A stretch of 64,000 nucleotides of DNA, taken from assembly GCF_021155775.2 (NCBI RefSeq), contig NC_060234.1:40173026-40237025 (forward strand). The letters run 5' to 3'. Below the pieces are notes generated by a model. It was not told the origin of the DNA and searched no databases. It saw nothing but the letters and a program-made list of their open reading frames with translations. Below are positions 1 to 12,780 of the stretch, in pieces; position 1 is the first letter of the stretch, and each line of letters starts with the position of its first letter. The DNA comes from Neodiprion pinetum (Eukaryota; Arthropoda; Insecta; Hymenoptera; Diprionidae). Made by a program: the position numbers and the translations under genes.

Positions 1-3000
1 GGTTACCAAAAGTGGAGAAACGATTCTCGTAATGCATTTCAAATTTAATAGTACATTACTAGCTGCCCAGTCCCAAGCATTATTCGCGGTGTCGCTGATC
101 TGGTAATTAATTTGAATACCGACATAAGAATCTTCATAGTAGGTACATAAAAATTGACACCGATCAATGCCGATAACACGTACAAAAGAAAATATCACAA
201 ATCGGTCCAGCTTAATTTAACGGACGGTGGATTTATCTCGGTGGAATTTCGAAGCCGTTAATTAGGCTAAAAGTAGTTCTGGTATACCCACATATATGTA
301 TATCAAGCGGCTCGCGAGGATATGGACTCGATTGCAAGTGCGGACGCGTCTGCAGCCTGTCCTACGTGTGTCTGTGAAGATGGTGCGGGAATGTTTCAGG
401 ATTCGTTAAGGGAATCGAAGCTAATTTACGCGTGTGGTGAGTCAGGCGATGTGCCAGTAATCCAATAAGATATCTCCCACCGTATTTTATACCCAAGGCT
501 ACACTCCGGTCGGTCTCCACGCCGTAAAGTGGCTTCTTTCAAGGAGGAGTTCAGGAATCTCGAACAACTCGCGGAAACAAGTTACGAGTATGGAATAAGT
601 CTCTCATACGAGAAAGGACTCGCCGTAGCCGCGCAGGGTGCTCCTTCGCTTCGTCGTTCTCTTCGATATTTAGTACCCTCAAACCCACGGCTTTATCCGC
701 TTAACCGTAATTAACTTAATCAAGACCAATTACCTCATGGATGCGAAATTATCTCAAAAGTCAGAATAATCGCAACGAGTTCTCGATCGGATCAGCAGTG
801 GGTCCGACACCGTGAAGAACCATTCCGCGTGTCTCGAACTTTCAATCGATGGTCTATTCGAGCTAAAACGTGATATTCACGACCATTATAACCGCCAAGA
901 TGATCTTTGTGAAGGGTTATTCCACCGTTGAGTTCAGGTTGAGGCCAACATTCACTGCAGCGTGTTCCCCGAGTGTCCTTATAAAGTCACAAACATCGCT
1001 GTATCAAATGGTCTTGCAGGCAATTACTCGAAGCAGTGTTGAGGCCAAAAGTAGGTAGCACGCGTGTCTGATGACGCCGGATGAGAAGAGATTCGGTGCG
1101 ATCTTCGTCTCCCGGGGAGTACACACATGCCTATCTAGGTATATTATGCTCGTAGAGTGTAGACGAAGCAGCCGGATCGAATCTGACGTTTACAAGACCC
1201 CGTTGATGCCTCGGATCGGAACCAGTGTGAGGTGAAGTCGCGTCTTTTGCAACGTATCGGCGTTCCGACTGCCGTTCGTAAATTTCCTCCCCATTTTTTC
1301 CCGATGACAATCTCACTCTCACACGCAACCGCGGCAAGGGATGCTGTAGCTCGAGATAGCCTCGCTGGAGAAAATAATTTGTCGATGTCCGCCTCGCGAT
1401 GTCTGTGGTTGAGCCCCGCGGACGAGGGAAGGCGGTGAGGAGGCCGAGGGTCCCGAGCTTGGCGCTCGACCCTGGGTTTATTAACTCCGAGTAACTCTAT
1501 CCACTCCTCACCCGGTCCTCCGGGTCCTGCAGTGCACTCTCTTTCTGCTTTCCTCTCTTTTTTTTCACAGCGTTTGCGACCTCCGCGTCCCGTGAGCTCT
1601 TCGCTTGTAAGAAGTCTTAGAGTTCCAGATATGCAATTATTTAATGTTCTAATAGTATTGCAAGAGATGAATACCCGGGGAGAGTGTTATGTTCGTCATC
1701 GAAACGAGCTAAAAATGACGTGTGCGAAGTCTATGCTGACGTTTGAAAGAGCTGGGATCATCGATGCAGGACTGGCGAATAGTCGTAGAAACATATAAAG
1801 CGGCGTTCGAAGTAGAGGGGAAGTAATGGTGGTGGAGGTCTCCTTATACTCTGGCCGCTGACCACTGGTGGATACAAGAAACGCATTCCTTCGTAAAACA
1901 CGGTATAGGCTGCCTGATAATTATCTTTACTCGAGAGCTCTGGTCTGGCCTAGGAGAGCTCAGGCTCACTTACTCCGGCCGTACCGTGCCGGTTCAGCCG
2001 CGATTGTAAATTCGTGTCGCTGTAAATTCATAAATCGATCGATTCGATCTTACGGCATATAATGTACACGCGGGACTAGTCGGCTGTTCGTTTCTCCGCC
2101 TAATTTACTTGTCTTATAACTACGCGGTGCCACGACGATCGGAGAACACGGAACACCGTTACGTCCCAATGGATAAAGCGCTGAGAGTGGACTCGGAGAA
2201 GAATGAGGTGGGGAAAGAAGGTAAACAGTGGGATGAAAAAGTGGCATTCGGTCCGAAAGTGGTAACGTTCTGAACTGAAGTTTGAAAAATTCCGGGTTAG
2301 TCGAAGTGGCTGAGTCACTTCATGGATTTCGAAATGATTCAGGAAGCTGCGAGTAGCCAATTCGTAAAAATGGTACGAATAAATTGCCCTAAAAGATACT
2401 GACTCATAGTTCTTTATATCACAGCGATACCATGGTCTCAGGATCGAGGGAAAATCATGTTATGGAAGTTTGATTGGCACCACCTCTTACGTCGTCGCTG
2501 AATGCTTCGAAGGTTCGGTGAAATCCAACGGCTCCGTGTTTTTTGTGGATACAAGTGCAGCCGAGGCAGTTGCTGGGAGTACGAAGGAGGTTAACCTCCA
2601 TGCATGCACGCGTGCGTGCGTGACCGAGTTTGTTCGAACACGCGTGTAATTATTATATATGTATACATGCGCACCAATTGCGGTTGTTGACGCGAAAGTC
2701 TCGCGGTACGATGGTCTGGAAGCGAACCGCTGCGGCGAGAACTGGCGGCGATGATGCAACCGGGCCGGTGAAATATCTCAGAACGATTCAATTTCAGATA
2801 TTGTACCAAACGGAGGAGCATCGGGTCGGACCCCGGTCTCGCACGATGACGCTGGAATTAATGCACGGGCATATCGCCGGCTCGCTAATAGAATACGGAG
2901 GCCACTCGAACCGTAAGACCCGGGAGTAGTTACCTAATGGGATCAGTTTAGCTCGGCAGTCATGTCGCGAAGAGCTACTCGAAGACAGCCGTTCGGGATT

Positions 3001-6000
3001 AAATTACTCCTTCATCCGCCGCTTCCCCTCGGCCGTTGCTTCCTCTAAGCCAAGCGAACACGGACCTCGGACTCCTCGAGGTCTTCCGAGTGCCGACAAC
3101 GCGATTAATAAGCATGCACATTCCAGTACGTGTACGTTACACAAAAGTCGTGATGGCTAATTTCAATACTCCGATTCTCATCGCCATGTATCTCTTTGTT
3201 CACCCACGATTGTGAATGTTCAATTTATTACAGGTCTCTACTAGGTTACCATTATAGTACTTGTACCAATCTTTCTCATCATTGGATATTGATATTGGAT
3301 TGATATTTTGAGGAAACATGATTGAAACGATATGAAATTCGCCTGAAGATGAGCGTGTGAAGAAGTGAAAGCGAACGGAACTGGTAGGAGAGGAGCGGGT
3401 GTTGACCGCGCTGGTCTCCAATCTTCCTTCCTTCCTTCCTTCTTCTCCTCTCTTCTGGTGATCCGAGCGCGGGTCGATCCCCCCGTGAGCTAATCTCGCT
3501 TAATGTCAAAAACATTGTGATTTTATCACTCCTTTCAATTAACTTAACAATATACCAGATATACAACAAGAGATAGCCAACAGCTGCGCAGTCGTGGGGG
3601 CATTGGAGGTGACGCGGCATGGAACGGCGGTCCCAGATCGACGGCCAATATTTTGTCGCAACGCCAGCAGCGTGGAGTGACGGGCCCGGATTTCGGCGTG
3701 CCCACATTTGTATTTCGGGTGGTCACCAGAGGGCGACACGGTATCGGCGTCATCGGGCCTCAGCTTCTTCTCTCTTATTCCGGATCGTCGGGGTTATCGG
3801 GAGTCGAGGGGGAGTCAAGGTCGGTGGAAGTATTTGCGACTGGATGAATTCGGGACCCCATTCCTCGCTCGGGGTCACGATACCCGGGCCCCGAAGAGAG
3901 CCCCGTGCGAAGGAGTTGAGTCGCGCCGAGTGCAGAGCTGAGCAGAGTCGAGAGTCGAGTAGAGTCGGTGTTACCCCCCGTTGAAACCAAACGCCTCTCT
4001 CGTGTCCTCCGTATCGCAGAGTCATCCCATCGCCTTCGTTACTCTCTCTCGATAATAGATTCACTCCTTCCCTTCCGTAACCTCGCGCCTCTAGGCCGCA
4101 CGGGCCTGCTGGACGGACCCCGTGTGCTATTCAACCTCGACGAACATCCCGTGAGGCCCAGCCACACGGCTGATGCGGCTTTGCTCGCATGTGGGTACGT
4201 TCTAGGTACCCTACAGGCTACGTCGCCACTGGCTAACAATACATCGAGCCGCACGATGTGTGCTGAGCTGATCACCCGGCTCCAGCTATCTACGCAATGA
4301 GAATAAAAAATTGATCCAGAGGAGAAGGGGGAACGAAAAGGCAATATTACCGCGCATCCTTACTTCAAGTCACCGAATTTTCCCACCTTGCTTCAGGCTG
4401 CTTAGTCCGGTGATTGTGAATTGTTGGTGATTCTGCAAGATTGCATTGTGACGTGGACAGGTTTGATTGTCCTGACTTGCATCCTGCGGTAAGGTTCCAA
4501 TAGGACCTTTCATAAACTTGGCGGACATAGTTGTTTCCATGAATACAATATCACCATTAGGGGCTTAGGTAAGGCTATAACAGTAGTTTTTTCATGTACC
4601 GTTGATCGGGAGTATCTTTTTTTAATATCCGTAGTGAACACGATTTTGGAACATTAATCAGCGAAACACTGTCCGTGGAATCGCATATCAGGGTAGAACT
4701 CACAACCGCTTTTAGCTGTCTTGAATACGTTGCCGGTACGGTGCAGCATGTTGCCTCTCCAGCAGAACCTCATGATTCCGTGCTTCGAAGGAAATCCATT
4801 AGATACCTGATGACGTGGTGACAGGGACACGCAATTGTGGAAGGGATAACTAATCCCGACTGTGACATTAACGGTCCCGACTCCATTCCGAACAAATTTC
4901 GACACGAGTGATGGACATAGGAGGCTCGTTGCGAGTTATGCAACGTTGTGCGCAGTCCCTTTGAGAATAGGCACATCATAGGTGTGTACTACGCGTGCGT
5001 GTAGAGCGAGGCGCATGGTGCCGTTGGGATTAACTTGCAGGAACCGAGCGAGAAAGTTAACCAGGGAATATAATTCTTGAGCTAGTTGGACGGGTTTTGG
5101 CCTCTGCTTCGCCATGCTGGTGGTGATGGTGGTGGTGGTGGTGCAGGAGCCGCTTTGTAAAAATCCGGGACAAAACCGTGTGAGATAAACCCTGCCTCCC
5201 GTGTAGGAACTGCTTCAGTTACCCGCATTGTTCACGCACATCTGAGCGATCTACGCCGGTTCTCGTACGTCCGAAGCTGCACCCCGCGGTCGCTCGTCTG
5301 GGATTCAATCAAGTCTGCTGGGCGCTCTCATCTTTCGGGCCCTCGGCCGAAGGAGCAGAAGAAGAGGAAGAGGAAGACCTCGAAGACGAGGAGGCCCCCG
5401 CTCGATGAGCGAGAGAGACGCCGCTGGGCCCCTTCGCGCGATGCACTAGGGGCCAGGTGTCGAACATTGTGCCGAGGCAACGAACTCACCGCCCGTAAAG
5501 GGAATAAAACCGTTTCCATCCTCCTTCAATGCTCGCGCGGTGTGTAATGATTGAAATTGCATCCGATGGCGGGTCGTGCAGAAGGACGGGGCGAGCGCGT
5601 TGCTCGGTCGGTAACCGAGATGCGATGATGCATATGGTTACGTATGTGTATATTCCGAGAAACGGCGAGCGTATTTTTCGACCGCGTTTTTTCTCTGTTA
5701 ATTCCTTCTTTTCTTTTTTTTTACTGGCTCAAAAATTTAATATCATTTGTACGCTGATACGTGTGCCTGCACGCTGCGGGACGCACGCGTGTGTCCGCGC
5801 ATAAATCCGCGTTATGACTCGCATTTTCGTTTATATTATAAGAAATTCGTACACGTTCCGGCAGCTCGTGCCGAGCATATCGTATAAAGAAACCCTGAGA
5901 AATCTAAACTACAATTCCATCGTAAACCTTATCAACGGTTCATCTTTCTCATCTTTTACGAGGTTGCGTCCAGGTCACCGCGGTCGAATCCGCTTCCTCC

Positions 6001-6266
6001 TTTCCTCCCCTTCGGTGCTGGCTCTTCTCGAATTCTTCATGCGGTTCTATCGCTACCTTCGTATCTCTGGAAGCGGTACAGATCGCCGCGCCGTGAAAAA
6101 ATTCAACAAACTCATGGTTACCCAAAAGAAGCAGGAACACCGCACCCGTGATTTAATAAACACTGTAACCTCGTAACGAAAATCGCAACGTGTTCGTTTC
6201 TCGCTTGTGTAAGAATGAAGGATTCGCTAATGGCGACAGCGTCAGGCTAGCCATCATCAGCAAGCC
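1..6266. other. Non-coding block, intron-like
   Basis: I find no recognisable exon, RNA gene or transposon here. All open frames are short and give peptides without domain-like patterns. Visible landmarks are a strong pyrimidine tract ending in CAG at about 1548-1570 (acceptor-like, but no convincing exon follows), a TTCC tetranucleotide run at 3424-3442, and an interrupted GGT trinucleotide run at 5118-5143. The block reads as intronic or intergenic insect DNA. Confidence 0.6.
5118..5143. repeat. (GGT)n microsatellite
   Basis: A short GGT trinucleotide run with one GAT interruption. It lies outside any credible reading frame. Confidence 0.8.
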
Positions 6267-6270
6267 AGTC

Positions 6271-7618
6271 GTTAATTATCGCGAATATAATATTCCGTCC
6301 ATTCGGCGCCTGCGCAAGCAGCTAATATAAATAATCTATCAACTTTCTTTCGTTTTTTTGTTCCAGGTACGTACAGCTGCGCATTTCTTTTACACACGGA
6401 AATGCCGACGAAGTAGCGAACTAACGTCTAAGCTCTGAACCCCGACCGATGTCGTTAAGCTCATTGGTAAGTCGTCGCGGCGTGATTACGCTTGGTAATT
6501 AGCACCGTACAGTCTGAGGTTTTATTTTTCCCCCCTCTGCAAAGGATAACGCCAAGGCAGGGTTTATATATATGTATACCCGCCCCATTCGTAAAGATAA
6601 CTTGTTGTTTATTACGCGCACGCAAAACACCCCGGCAAGAATCCGGGAGGCACTTCACTTACACTTACTCGATACCCCTAACTAGCGGTAATTAGAATCA
6701 GCCTCGGCAATCTCCGGCAATCCAACTATTCCCGTATGCTTTTCAACGCCGGGTTTTGCTTTCCCGTTGCTTAAGTCTTCGGATTACTCCTGGGTGAAGG
6801 ATTCTGTAATTGAGACCAGTACCTCCTTATACGTCGTGCTGGACGTGTGTCTGACTATTTATCCGGAGAAGCTGCCCAGACGATCAAGAATGTTGATCAC
6901 GATGCTGCGAGTGGATTTTCTCGAAAACGCCTCACGATTATTCGCTTTCACGGGTTTACGCGCGATAAAAATCTTCGGAATTCAGGTGCATTGCACATTC
7001 CGCGTTTTTTTAATTATTGTTACGGTGCGGGGATGTTATATCGATGAATCGCACTGTCGAAAATCGGTATTTTAAATTCATTACCGTTTTACCGAAATCA
7101 GAATCGTCTGAGCTGCTGACCTCCTCCTCCTCCACCTGATCCTCCTTCTCCTCCACCTTCCCCTTTTCTTCCTCGAGTTGCATGGAAGAGGTCGATTGAG
7201 ACGTGCCGGTATCTCGCGCCTCGCGATCTAATCTCCGGAATCGACACCACCGAATCGCAATTAGCGCCTTCGTCTGTAAAATCGAATTAACGCTGGGTTT
7301 CCGATTGGTTGCCGGAGCGTTAATTAAAATCTTGAAATCGTAAACGGTTCGCAGTCACCGCATGTAATTAGCTCTTGGATATCAAGCCAAGGCTGAATCG
7401 ATTCGCGCGTATCGTGTTCGTCTATTCGGTCGCGGTTTTTTCACCGGGTCTCCTTTTTTCGTTGATCGCTTCTCTCTTTGATGGAAAAATAATCGTTAAA
7501 ATACTCCGAGGATCATTCGATACTGCCGCGTTTGACGCCTGCGTTCATCCTTATACCCGAAGCACGCCACCCGAATCAGCTGCTGCAATTGTTCACGGTT
7601 ATCAGGTAATTAGAATCA
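6271..7618. promoter_or_regulatory. Cluster of TAATTA-type sites (candidate enhancer)
   Basis: TTAATTA or GTAATTAG cores occur near 6271, 6495, 6689, 7319, 7366 and 7607. The 14-mer GGTAATTAGAATCA is present twice, identically, at 6687-6700 and 7605-7618. TAATTA is the core recognised by many homeodomain proteins (established knowledge). That the cluster acts as an enhancer is inference from density alone, and such cores also arise by chance in A/T-rich DNA. Confidence 0.2.
6322..6372 (+). promoter_or_regulatory. Candidate recursive splice site 1
   Basis: A CTAAT branch-point-like motif (6322-6326) precedes a long pyrimidine tract (about 6341-6364) ending in CAG at 6364-6366. This is followed at once by GTACGT, a good insect donor, at 6367-6372. 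An acceptor fused to a donor with no exon between is the definition of a ratchet point in recursive splicing, known from long Drosophila introns. It would let a plus-strand transcript splice to the junction and immediately splice on. Use of the site is inferred, not shown. Confidence 0.4.
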
Positions 7619-8616
7619 CACCGATTGCTTGAATCGTTAATAACCAAATGGCCCTCGGCGCTCGATCCTCTTTGTTCGAGAGGCTGTATACAGTTGGAAC
7701 GAATAATAACAACGATGAAAAATAATCAACATAAAAAGCACTTAGCCAACATACGTGTACACCTCTCGCGGTGTCCGCGTTCAAACGGTGATGAGAACTT
7801 GAAAGCGATCCTGATCAATAATCATTACATATCATGCCGTTTATAGTCGTTTACGTCTTGCTGAGAGGAGATTTTGTCACACGTCGTTCTCAGCATGCGG
7901 CTATTTCTATTGCAGAGAACAAATTCGAAGATCAGTATTTCCGACTAATCCGGGCTTCGTTCTTGGGAACATCAAAGCTCGGACGGAATCGTCATATTAT
8001 CACTTGATCGCTACAGGGGATCGGGAAAACCAAGGAACCTGTTGTTTTAGCATAAAAATCTACCGACATATGTATATACATCCCGTTCAACTACAGTCGT
8101 TGTATGATGCAACGAAGGTTTCTTCCTGTAGAAATAAATCCTGCGCGTTTGGTACAGCCAGCTTTTACCGCATAGTCTGTACAGAGATCTCATATCGATG
8201 GTCTGGAAGAATTTCAGCGGAAGGCAGTATAGTGCGGTTGCATGGCTCTCGACAGTCTGGAATCGGAATGTTCTCTTGCAGCGTTGACCGAGTACCCAGC
8301 ATCCCAAATTCGAGCAAGAGGAAAAAGGCTCGTATCAAAAGAGCACAAAGTTTCCAGTCCATTCATCGATGAGCGTGTGTGGAGGCCACCCTAATGAAGC
8401 GCATCGAAACACTGCACCGAGTGGATCTGACGGTTAATAGTTAGACGTTGGTCGGGTCCGTGTCGATTTTCCATAAATTCCCATGGCCGTTCTTGCATGC
8501 GCTTCAGCGCGGGGAGGAGAGGGTCGATCGGTCTATTAATGAGGCCAGACTGCGTGGTCCTCGGTAAATGAGTAACAGAGTAACGCATATCATGCGTGCG
8601 TGTGAGGTGAGCCGAT

Positions 8617-8650
8617 CTTCTTCTTCTTCTTCTTCTTCTTCTTCTTCTTC
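8617..8650. repeat. (CTT)n microsatellite
   Basis: About eleven CTT units in a row. Translating it on the opposite strand gives a run of arginines, which is an artefact of the repeat rather than protein. Confidence 0.9.
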
Positions 8651-10593
8651 TACTTCCCCGGCTCATTTTCTCCGCATCCACAACACAAGTCTGTGTATAA
8701 CTCACGTACTTTATGGAGTCACTCCAGTAAAATGAAGGAAGACTCGATTTGGGCGTCGATATTCTTTACCCTCCGGCTAGTTCACCCGGCTGCGTCGCTA
8801 CCTGTATATAGGGTACCCTGCACACCCTGCCTCAGGTGCAACGCTGCTACAGGAGCGAGTTTTCGAGCTATCGCTTTATACTTAGGAACTGTATATTATG
8901 GCCGATCAAGATCCTGCCCATAGGCCATTCGGCCTCGTCAACCACGCTAGGTGATTTTCTCGTCCGACGATCTTGCTTTCCGCGGCTATAACGGCACCAC
9001 AGCTTGCGGTGCGGCAACGCGTCAAGTCCACTTCATGCGTGAAGCTCCGAAACGTTCCGCTTTTTTTTCACATTTTTGATGCTTCATTTTACATCTCCCG
9101 ACGAAGTGCAATCCTCAAAAATGGAAGTTAACGATTAACGTCGTGGAAGTGGCGTCGTCGACGAAGAACACGACGCGTAGCCCAGTCCAACGCAGGCACC
9201 TGGTGCATTGGTAACGCGGACCTCGAGGGCTTGCGGAGTGGACGTGGCTGGCAGGTAAAAGCGCGTAGGAAGGCGAGTCTAGTTGGTTCGGCGTAGCGAG
9301 CAACGTCATTTGGATGGTGGACGCGCATTCAAAGAGACCCCGGACAAATTATCCCTTGGCTTAATACGACAATGTGCCATCAACTGTGGCCTACGCGCTG
9401 ACAGCTACTATTTTATAACTATCATGGGCTCCCGCGGTGTCATTCTTGCCCAAACTTCCGTATAAAATGCGATTAAGAGCCTGTAGTAGAGTCGCCTAGT
9501 CGGTAGAACGCGGTGCCATGCGGGTCTACATCCATGCTACCTGCGCATGTGCTGCGCGTGGCCCATGTCCGCATTGTCGGAATATGAGTGTCTCGTGCTG
9601 GTGCAGAGGCAGCAGCACCAGCAGCTGGACGCGTGTTCGGAACGGGTTTAATTTCAAGAATTGATTCACCCGGCGTTCGTTCGGTTGCATAATCGAAATA
9701 CCCGCGCCTCGGTCGGATTAAATCCATCGAATTACGAGCGGCCGGAACACCGCAGATTTTGAAATCACACCTCGGGTGATTTGTCTACTCCGTAGAATGA
9801 AGTTCGGATGCCGCGAGGCTACGGACACTTAACGACCTCCAAGACTCCTCCCAAAACTGTCTCTCAACCTGTCCCGGTATACGCGGGTAGAAAGTTCCTT
9901 CTTTATTTCTAAACTTTTTCGACTATTCCGACTTCTCCACAGCTGCATAAATATTTGTATATATAAAGCGCGTGTCCTCCACTCCAAGTCTTCACGTAGA
10001 TCTCCTCCTCTCGCTTTATACGCTGACGTAAGGCACCCAAGAGTCCTCGTGTGTGCGCTCGTACATACCTGCAGTTTATCGACGCCGATGCACATGCATC
10101 CGCGCTGCAACCGCATATGCAAGACGAGCATTCGCGGTGAACGACCTGAACCTAGTAGAAAATTGTGCGCAATCGTCGCGGAGCCGGAAGTCGGGGGATA
10201 CTTGGTACCAATCACGCTGGAATTCATCCTCGGGATATTGATTTTTTCAAACAATATCAATTGAAACCTTGAGGAAATAGCGCCGAAATGGTTGTCTCAA
10301 TGCCGCGGCAGCTATTTATATTAATATACAAATTTTACGTTATTAACATCAGAAATGTGAATAATTAAATCAGCCAATGAATAAATGAATCAGTAATATC
10401 CCCGTAGTCGCCACTTGATGACACCGAGTGATCTATGCGCGTCAAGTTAATAGGTTGCAAAACTCTTAATCGGTGGTTATTGGTTTTTAAATGATCATCA
10501 GATCCGTTGGTTCCCTGCAAAATTTTTCTCCCACTTCTTTGTGTTCGATTTTCAGGTTAAGACTGTAGCTTATGGGTTTGACAAATGCCTAAT

Positions 10594-10618
10594 TTATATA
10601 TATATATATTTTTTTTTT
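10594..10618. repeat. (TA)n plus T tract
   Basis: Alternating TA at about 10594-10609 passes directly into a run of T. Simple low-complexity DNA. Confidence 0.8.
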
Positions 10619-11269
10619 AGTCCCATTCTGCTTTTTTCTTCTCATTATTTCAGACAAGTTTTAAGGCATCTAATACCTCATTTGCTGCGTATACGCTTCC
10701 CAAGATTCGGTACAACCAATTTTTAAATTAAAGTACCCATAGTTTAGTGCACAGCTCTCGTAGTTCAATCAGTTTTTACTGTGGAATTTTAGGTCCAACT
10801 TTCGTAATGATAATTCTTGCAGGTTTCTTTTTACCATCTTCTTGTACTTTTTACACACGCGTGCGCTCTTTCTCTCTACCTCCCTCTCCCCTTCTTCCCA
10901 GACACCATGCCATGCAATCGGTTCTCTACACGTCAGCTTGAAATGAAGTTATGATAGTTTCCTGCATTTTATCTCTCATCAATCGCGTCCCACTATGCTT
11001 TCATCTTCACAAAACCGCGTTTCCTTTCTAGTCACGATTATACATCAGCGCTCGATCAATAATCGTGCAACCACGTCGTGGTAAATTTGATCGGACGTCA
11101 TTAATATTTGATGTGAGTTCTTTTATTACGTTTTTTTTTTATTTGACCGTTTGTTTGTTTCTTGTTTATCTCTTCGTTATATGTAGACCTGAAAATCACT
11201 AATCTCACCATATTTGTTCCGAAGACGACATAAGAGAAACGTTCCGTGGATGGACAAGAACCATTTCGG

Positions 11270-11502
11270 GAGCTTCCATAAATCACGTAACGCGAAAATT
11301 TAGATTTTCGCACCCCTCCAATGTGACATAATACTTTCCATTAGCGACACCCTTTTTTCGAAAATATTTAAAGCCAATTGTTGATGAGAAACAAAATGTA
11401 TTGATCAATGAAGAAATATCGTTACGTAACGACGATATGAAGCCCTCCCCCCCTTCACCCCCTCCGTCTCCTCGAGCCGCGTTACGTAATTTATGGAAGC
11501 TC
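11270..11502. mobile_element. 233-bp non-autonomous inverted-repeat element (MITE-like)
   Basis: The two ends are inverted copies of each other: 11270-11294 and 11478-11502 pair over 25 positions with a single mismatch. The terminus contains CCATAAATCACGTAACGCG. Inside, a second GTTACGTAAC block (about 11422-11431) and C-rich stretches repeat the theme. There is no coding capacity. From memory, insect genomes carry many short elements with a very similar terminus, but the family name needs a database search. I see no clear target-site duplication at the borders, so superfamily is left open. Confidence 0.7.
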
Positions 11503-12603
11503 TCTTCGATCATCAGTAATTATTAACAAAATTGAATTTCAACTTTCGATCACGCGACGTATGTTGTGAAAAGTCAAGTTACACCGGTGATCGCTTGGCG
11601 CGCCAGGAAATGAGTGGCTTCTTTTTATTGCGGGTACAAAGTTGACTGTGTTTATGCCGGCCTCGTAGAAGAACAATTGATTCGTCCGAGTATGCACTTG
11701 AAGTACATACACGTACCACAGTTAGTACGAGTAAGTTGCACACGTACATGATCGTGGCATGCGCATTGTGAGCCGTGGCGAGTTGATCGTCTAATAATAG
11801 AGTGCCCTCTACGGGCTGAGGATCTCTGGCACGTGAGATATCTCTGAATCATTAACAGCAATTAAAACATTGATCAACCTTAGCTAGGCGAGGATGCCGT
11901 TGCGGCTTGACCGGCGCGGCCGAGGGGGGCGAAGACGTCATGCGGCGAGAGCATATTACTCCGCGGGAGGCTGCGTAGCCCACCTCTCTTCTCTTCGGCC
12001 TCTTCTCTGGTCTCCTCTTCTCATCTACAGCTTCGTCCCGGCTCCCCTCTCCTCCTCCTCCTCCTCCACCGCCACCTTCGTCCATCCCACTCCGCCACCG
12101 CCGCCGTGACGGAAGATACCCTCAACATAGGCAGGGGTTCTCAGGCGCGGATCATCCGCCTCACTGTTATAGCGGGCGCGATACACAGACGCGTCACACC
12201 CGTACGGAAATGACAAAAAAATCGCATCAATCACTCCCGGTATTTTGATAAGATCGCGCGGATTGTTCTACCCGCACGGAGTTAAGTCATTAAAATGTTT
12301 TAAATTCCCCGGGTTCCACAGATTTTGTATGTATGTGTTATATATATACGTACATATATACCTCTGTGGGTATACATATATCTAACCCGTATTCGGTGTT
12401 GTTGGTTTTTCTGATTCCTCTTTTTGTTTTTTTTTTATTTTCGTCTTTGCGGTCAATGTGGGGAGGTTTTTCTTTTTGATGTATGTTTTTGTCTTCTATT
12501 CTTTTCAGTGGTGTCATCAATATTTGAGGGGTTACCCTAGTCGATTTCGACAATGTCGTATACATCTCCAATTATCGAAGTTCACGTACCTCAAACGCGG
12601 AGG
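11503..12603. other. Non-coding block
   Basis: No exon recognised. The CTCC and CCG-rich stretch at about 11990-12105 gives proline/serine or glycine/glutamate-rich translations typical of low-complexity DNA. AT-rich microsatellite-like sequence lies around 12325-12380. Confidence 0.55.
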
Positions 12604-12780
12604 AGCCCCATTTTTTACGCAGTTCCGAACAAAAACGCTCAATAACATTTTCACTTGACGCAGAAATAAAGAAATAGCATGGATTATATACGAAGTAGAA
12701 TTTATGCCATTTCTTTACTTCAGCGTCAAATGAAAATATGTTGGAGTATTTTTGTTCAAGATTGCGTATAGGATGAGGCT
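12604..12780. repeat. Fold-back inverted repeat, about 75-bp arms
   Basis: The segment 12604-12678 is matched in inverted orientation by 12706-12780. Shared blocks include TACGCA, GAACAAAAA, ACATTTTC/ATATTTTC, TTGACGC and AAAGAAAT in the same order. The arms differ at roughly a quarter of positions, and the spacer is about 27 bases. A transcript would fold into one long imperfect hairpin. It could be a worn fold-back transposon, or the source of a hairpin RNA. No open frame is present. Confidence 0.7.

Larger units (their letters stand above)
7619..11269. other. Non-coding block, intron-like
   Basis: No exon or RNA gene recognised. It contains a CTT microsatellite (8617-8650) and a TA run followed by a T tract (10594-10618). 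A weaker acceptor-donor junction lies at 10555/10556: a pyrimidine-rich stretch ending TTTTCAG, followed by GTTAAG. Open frames are short and look like chance frames. Confidence 0.55.

Noticed and set aside
4654..4905. 83-codon minus-strand frame with a protein-like look
   Set aside because: Mixed composition looked plausible, but there are no motifs, no splice context and the length is within chance.
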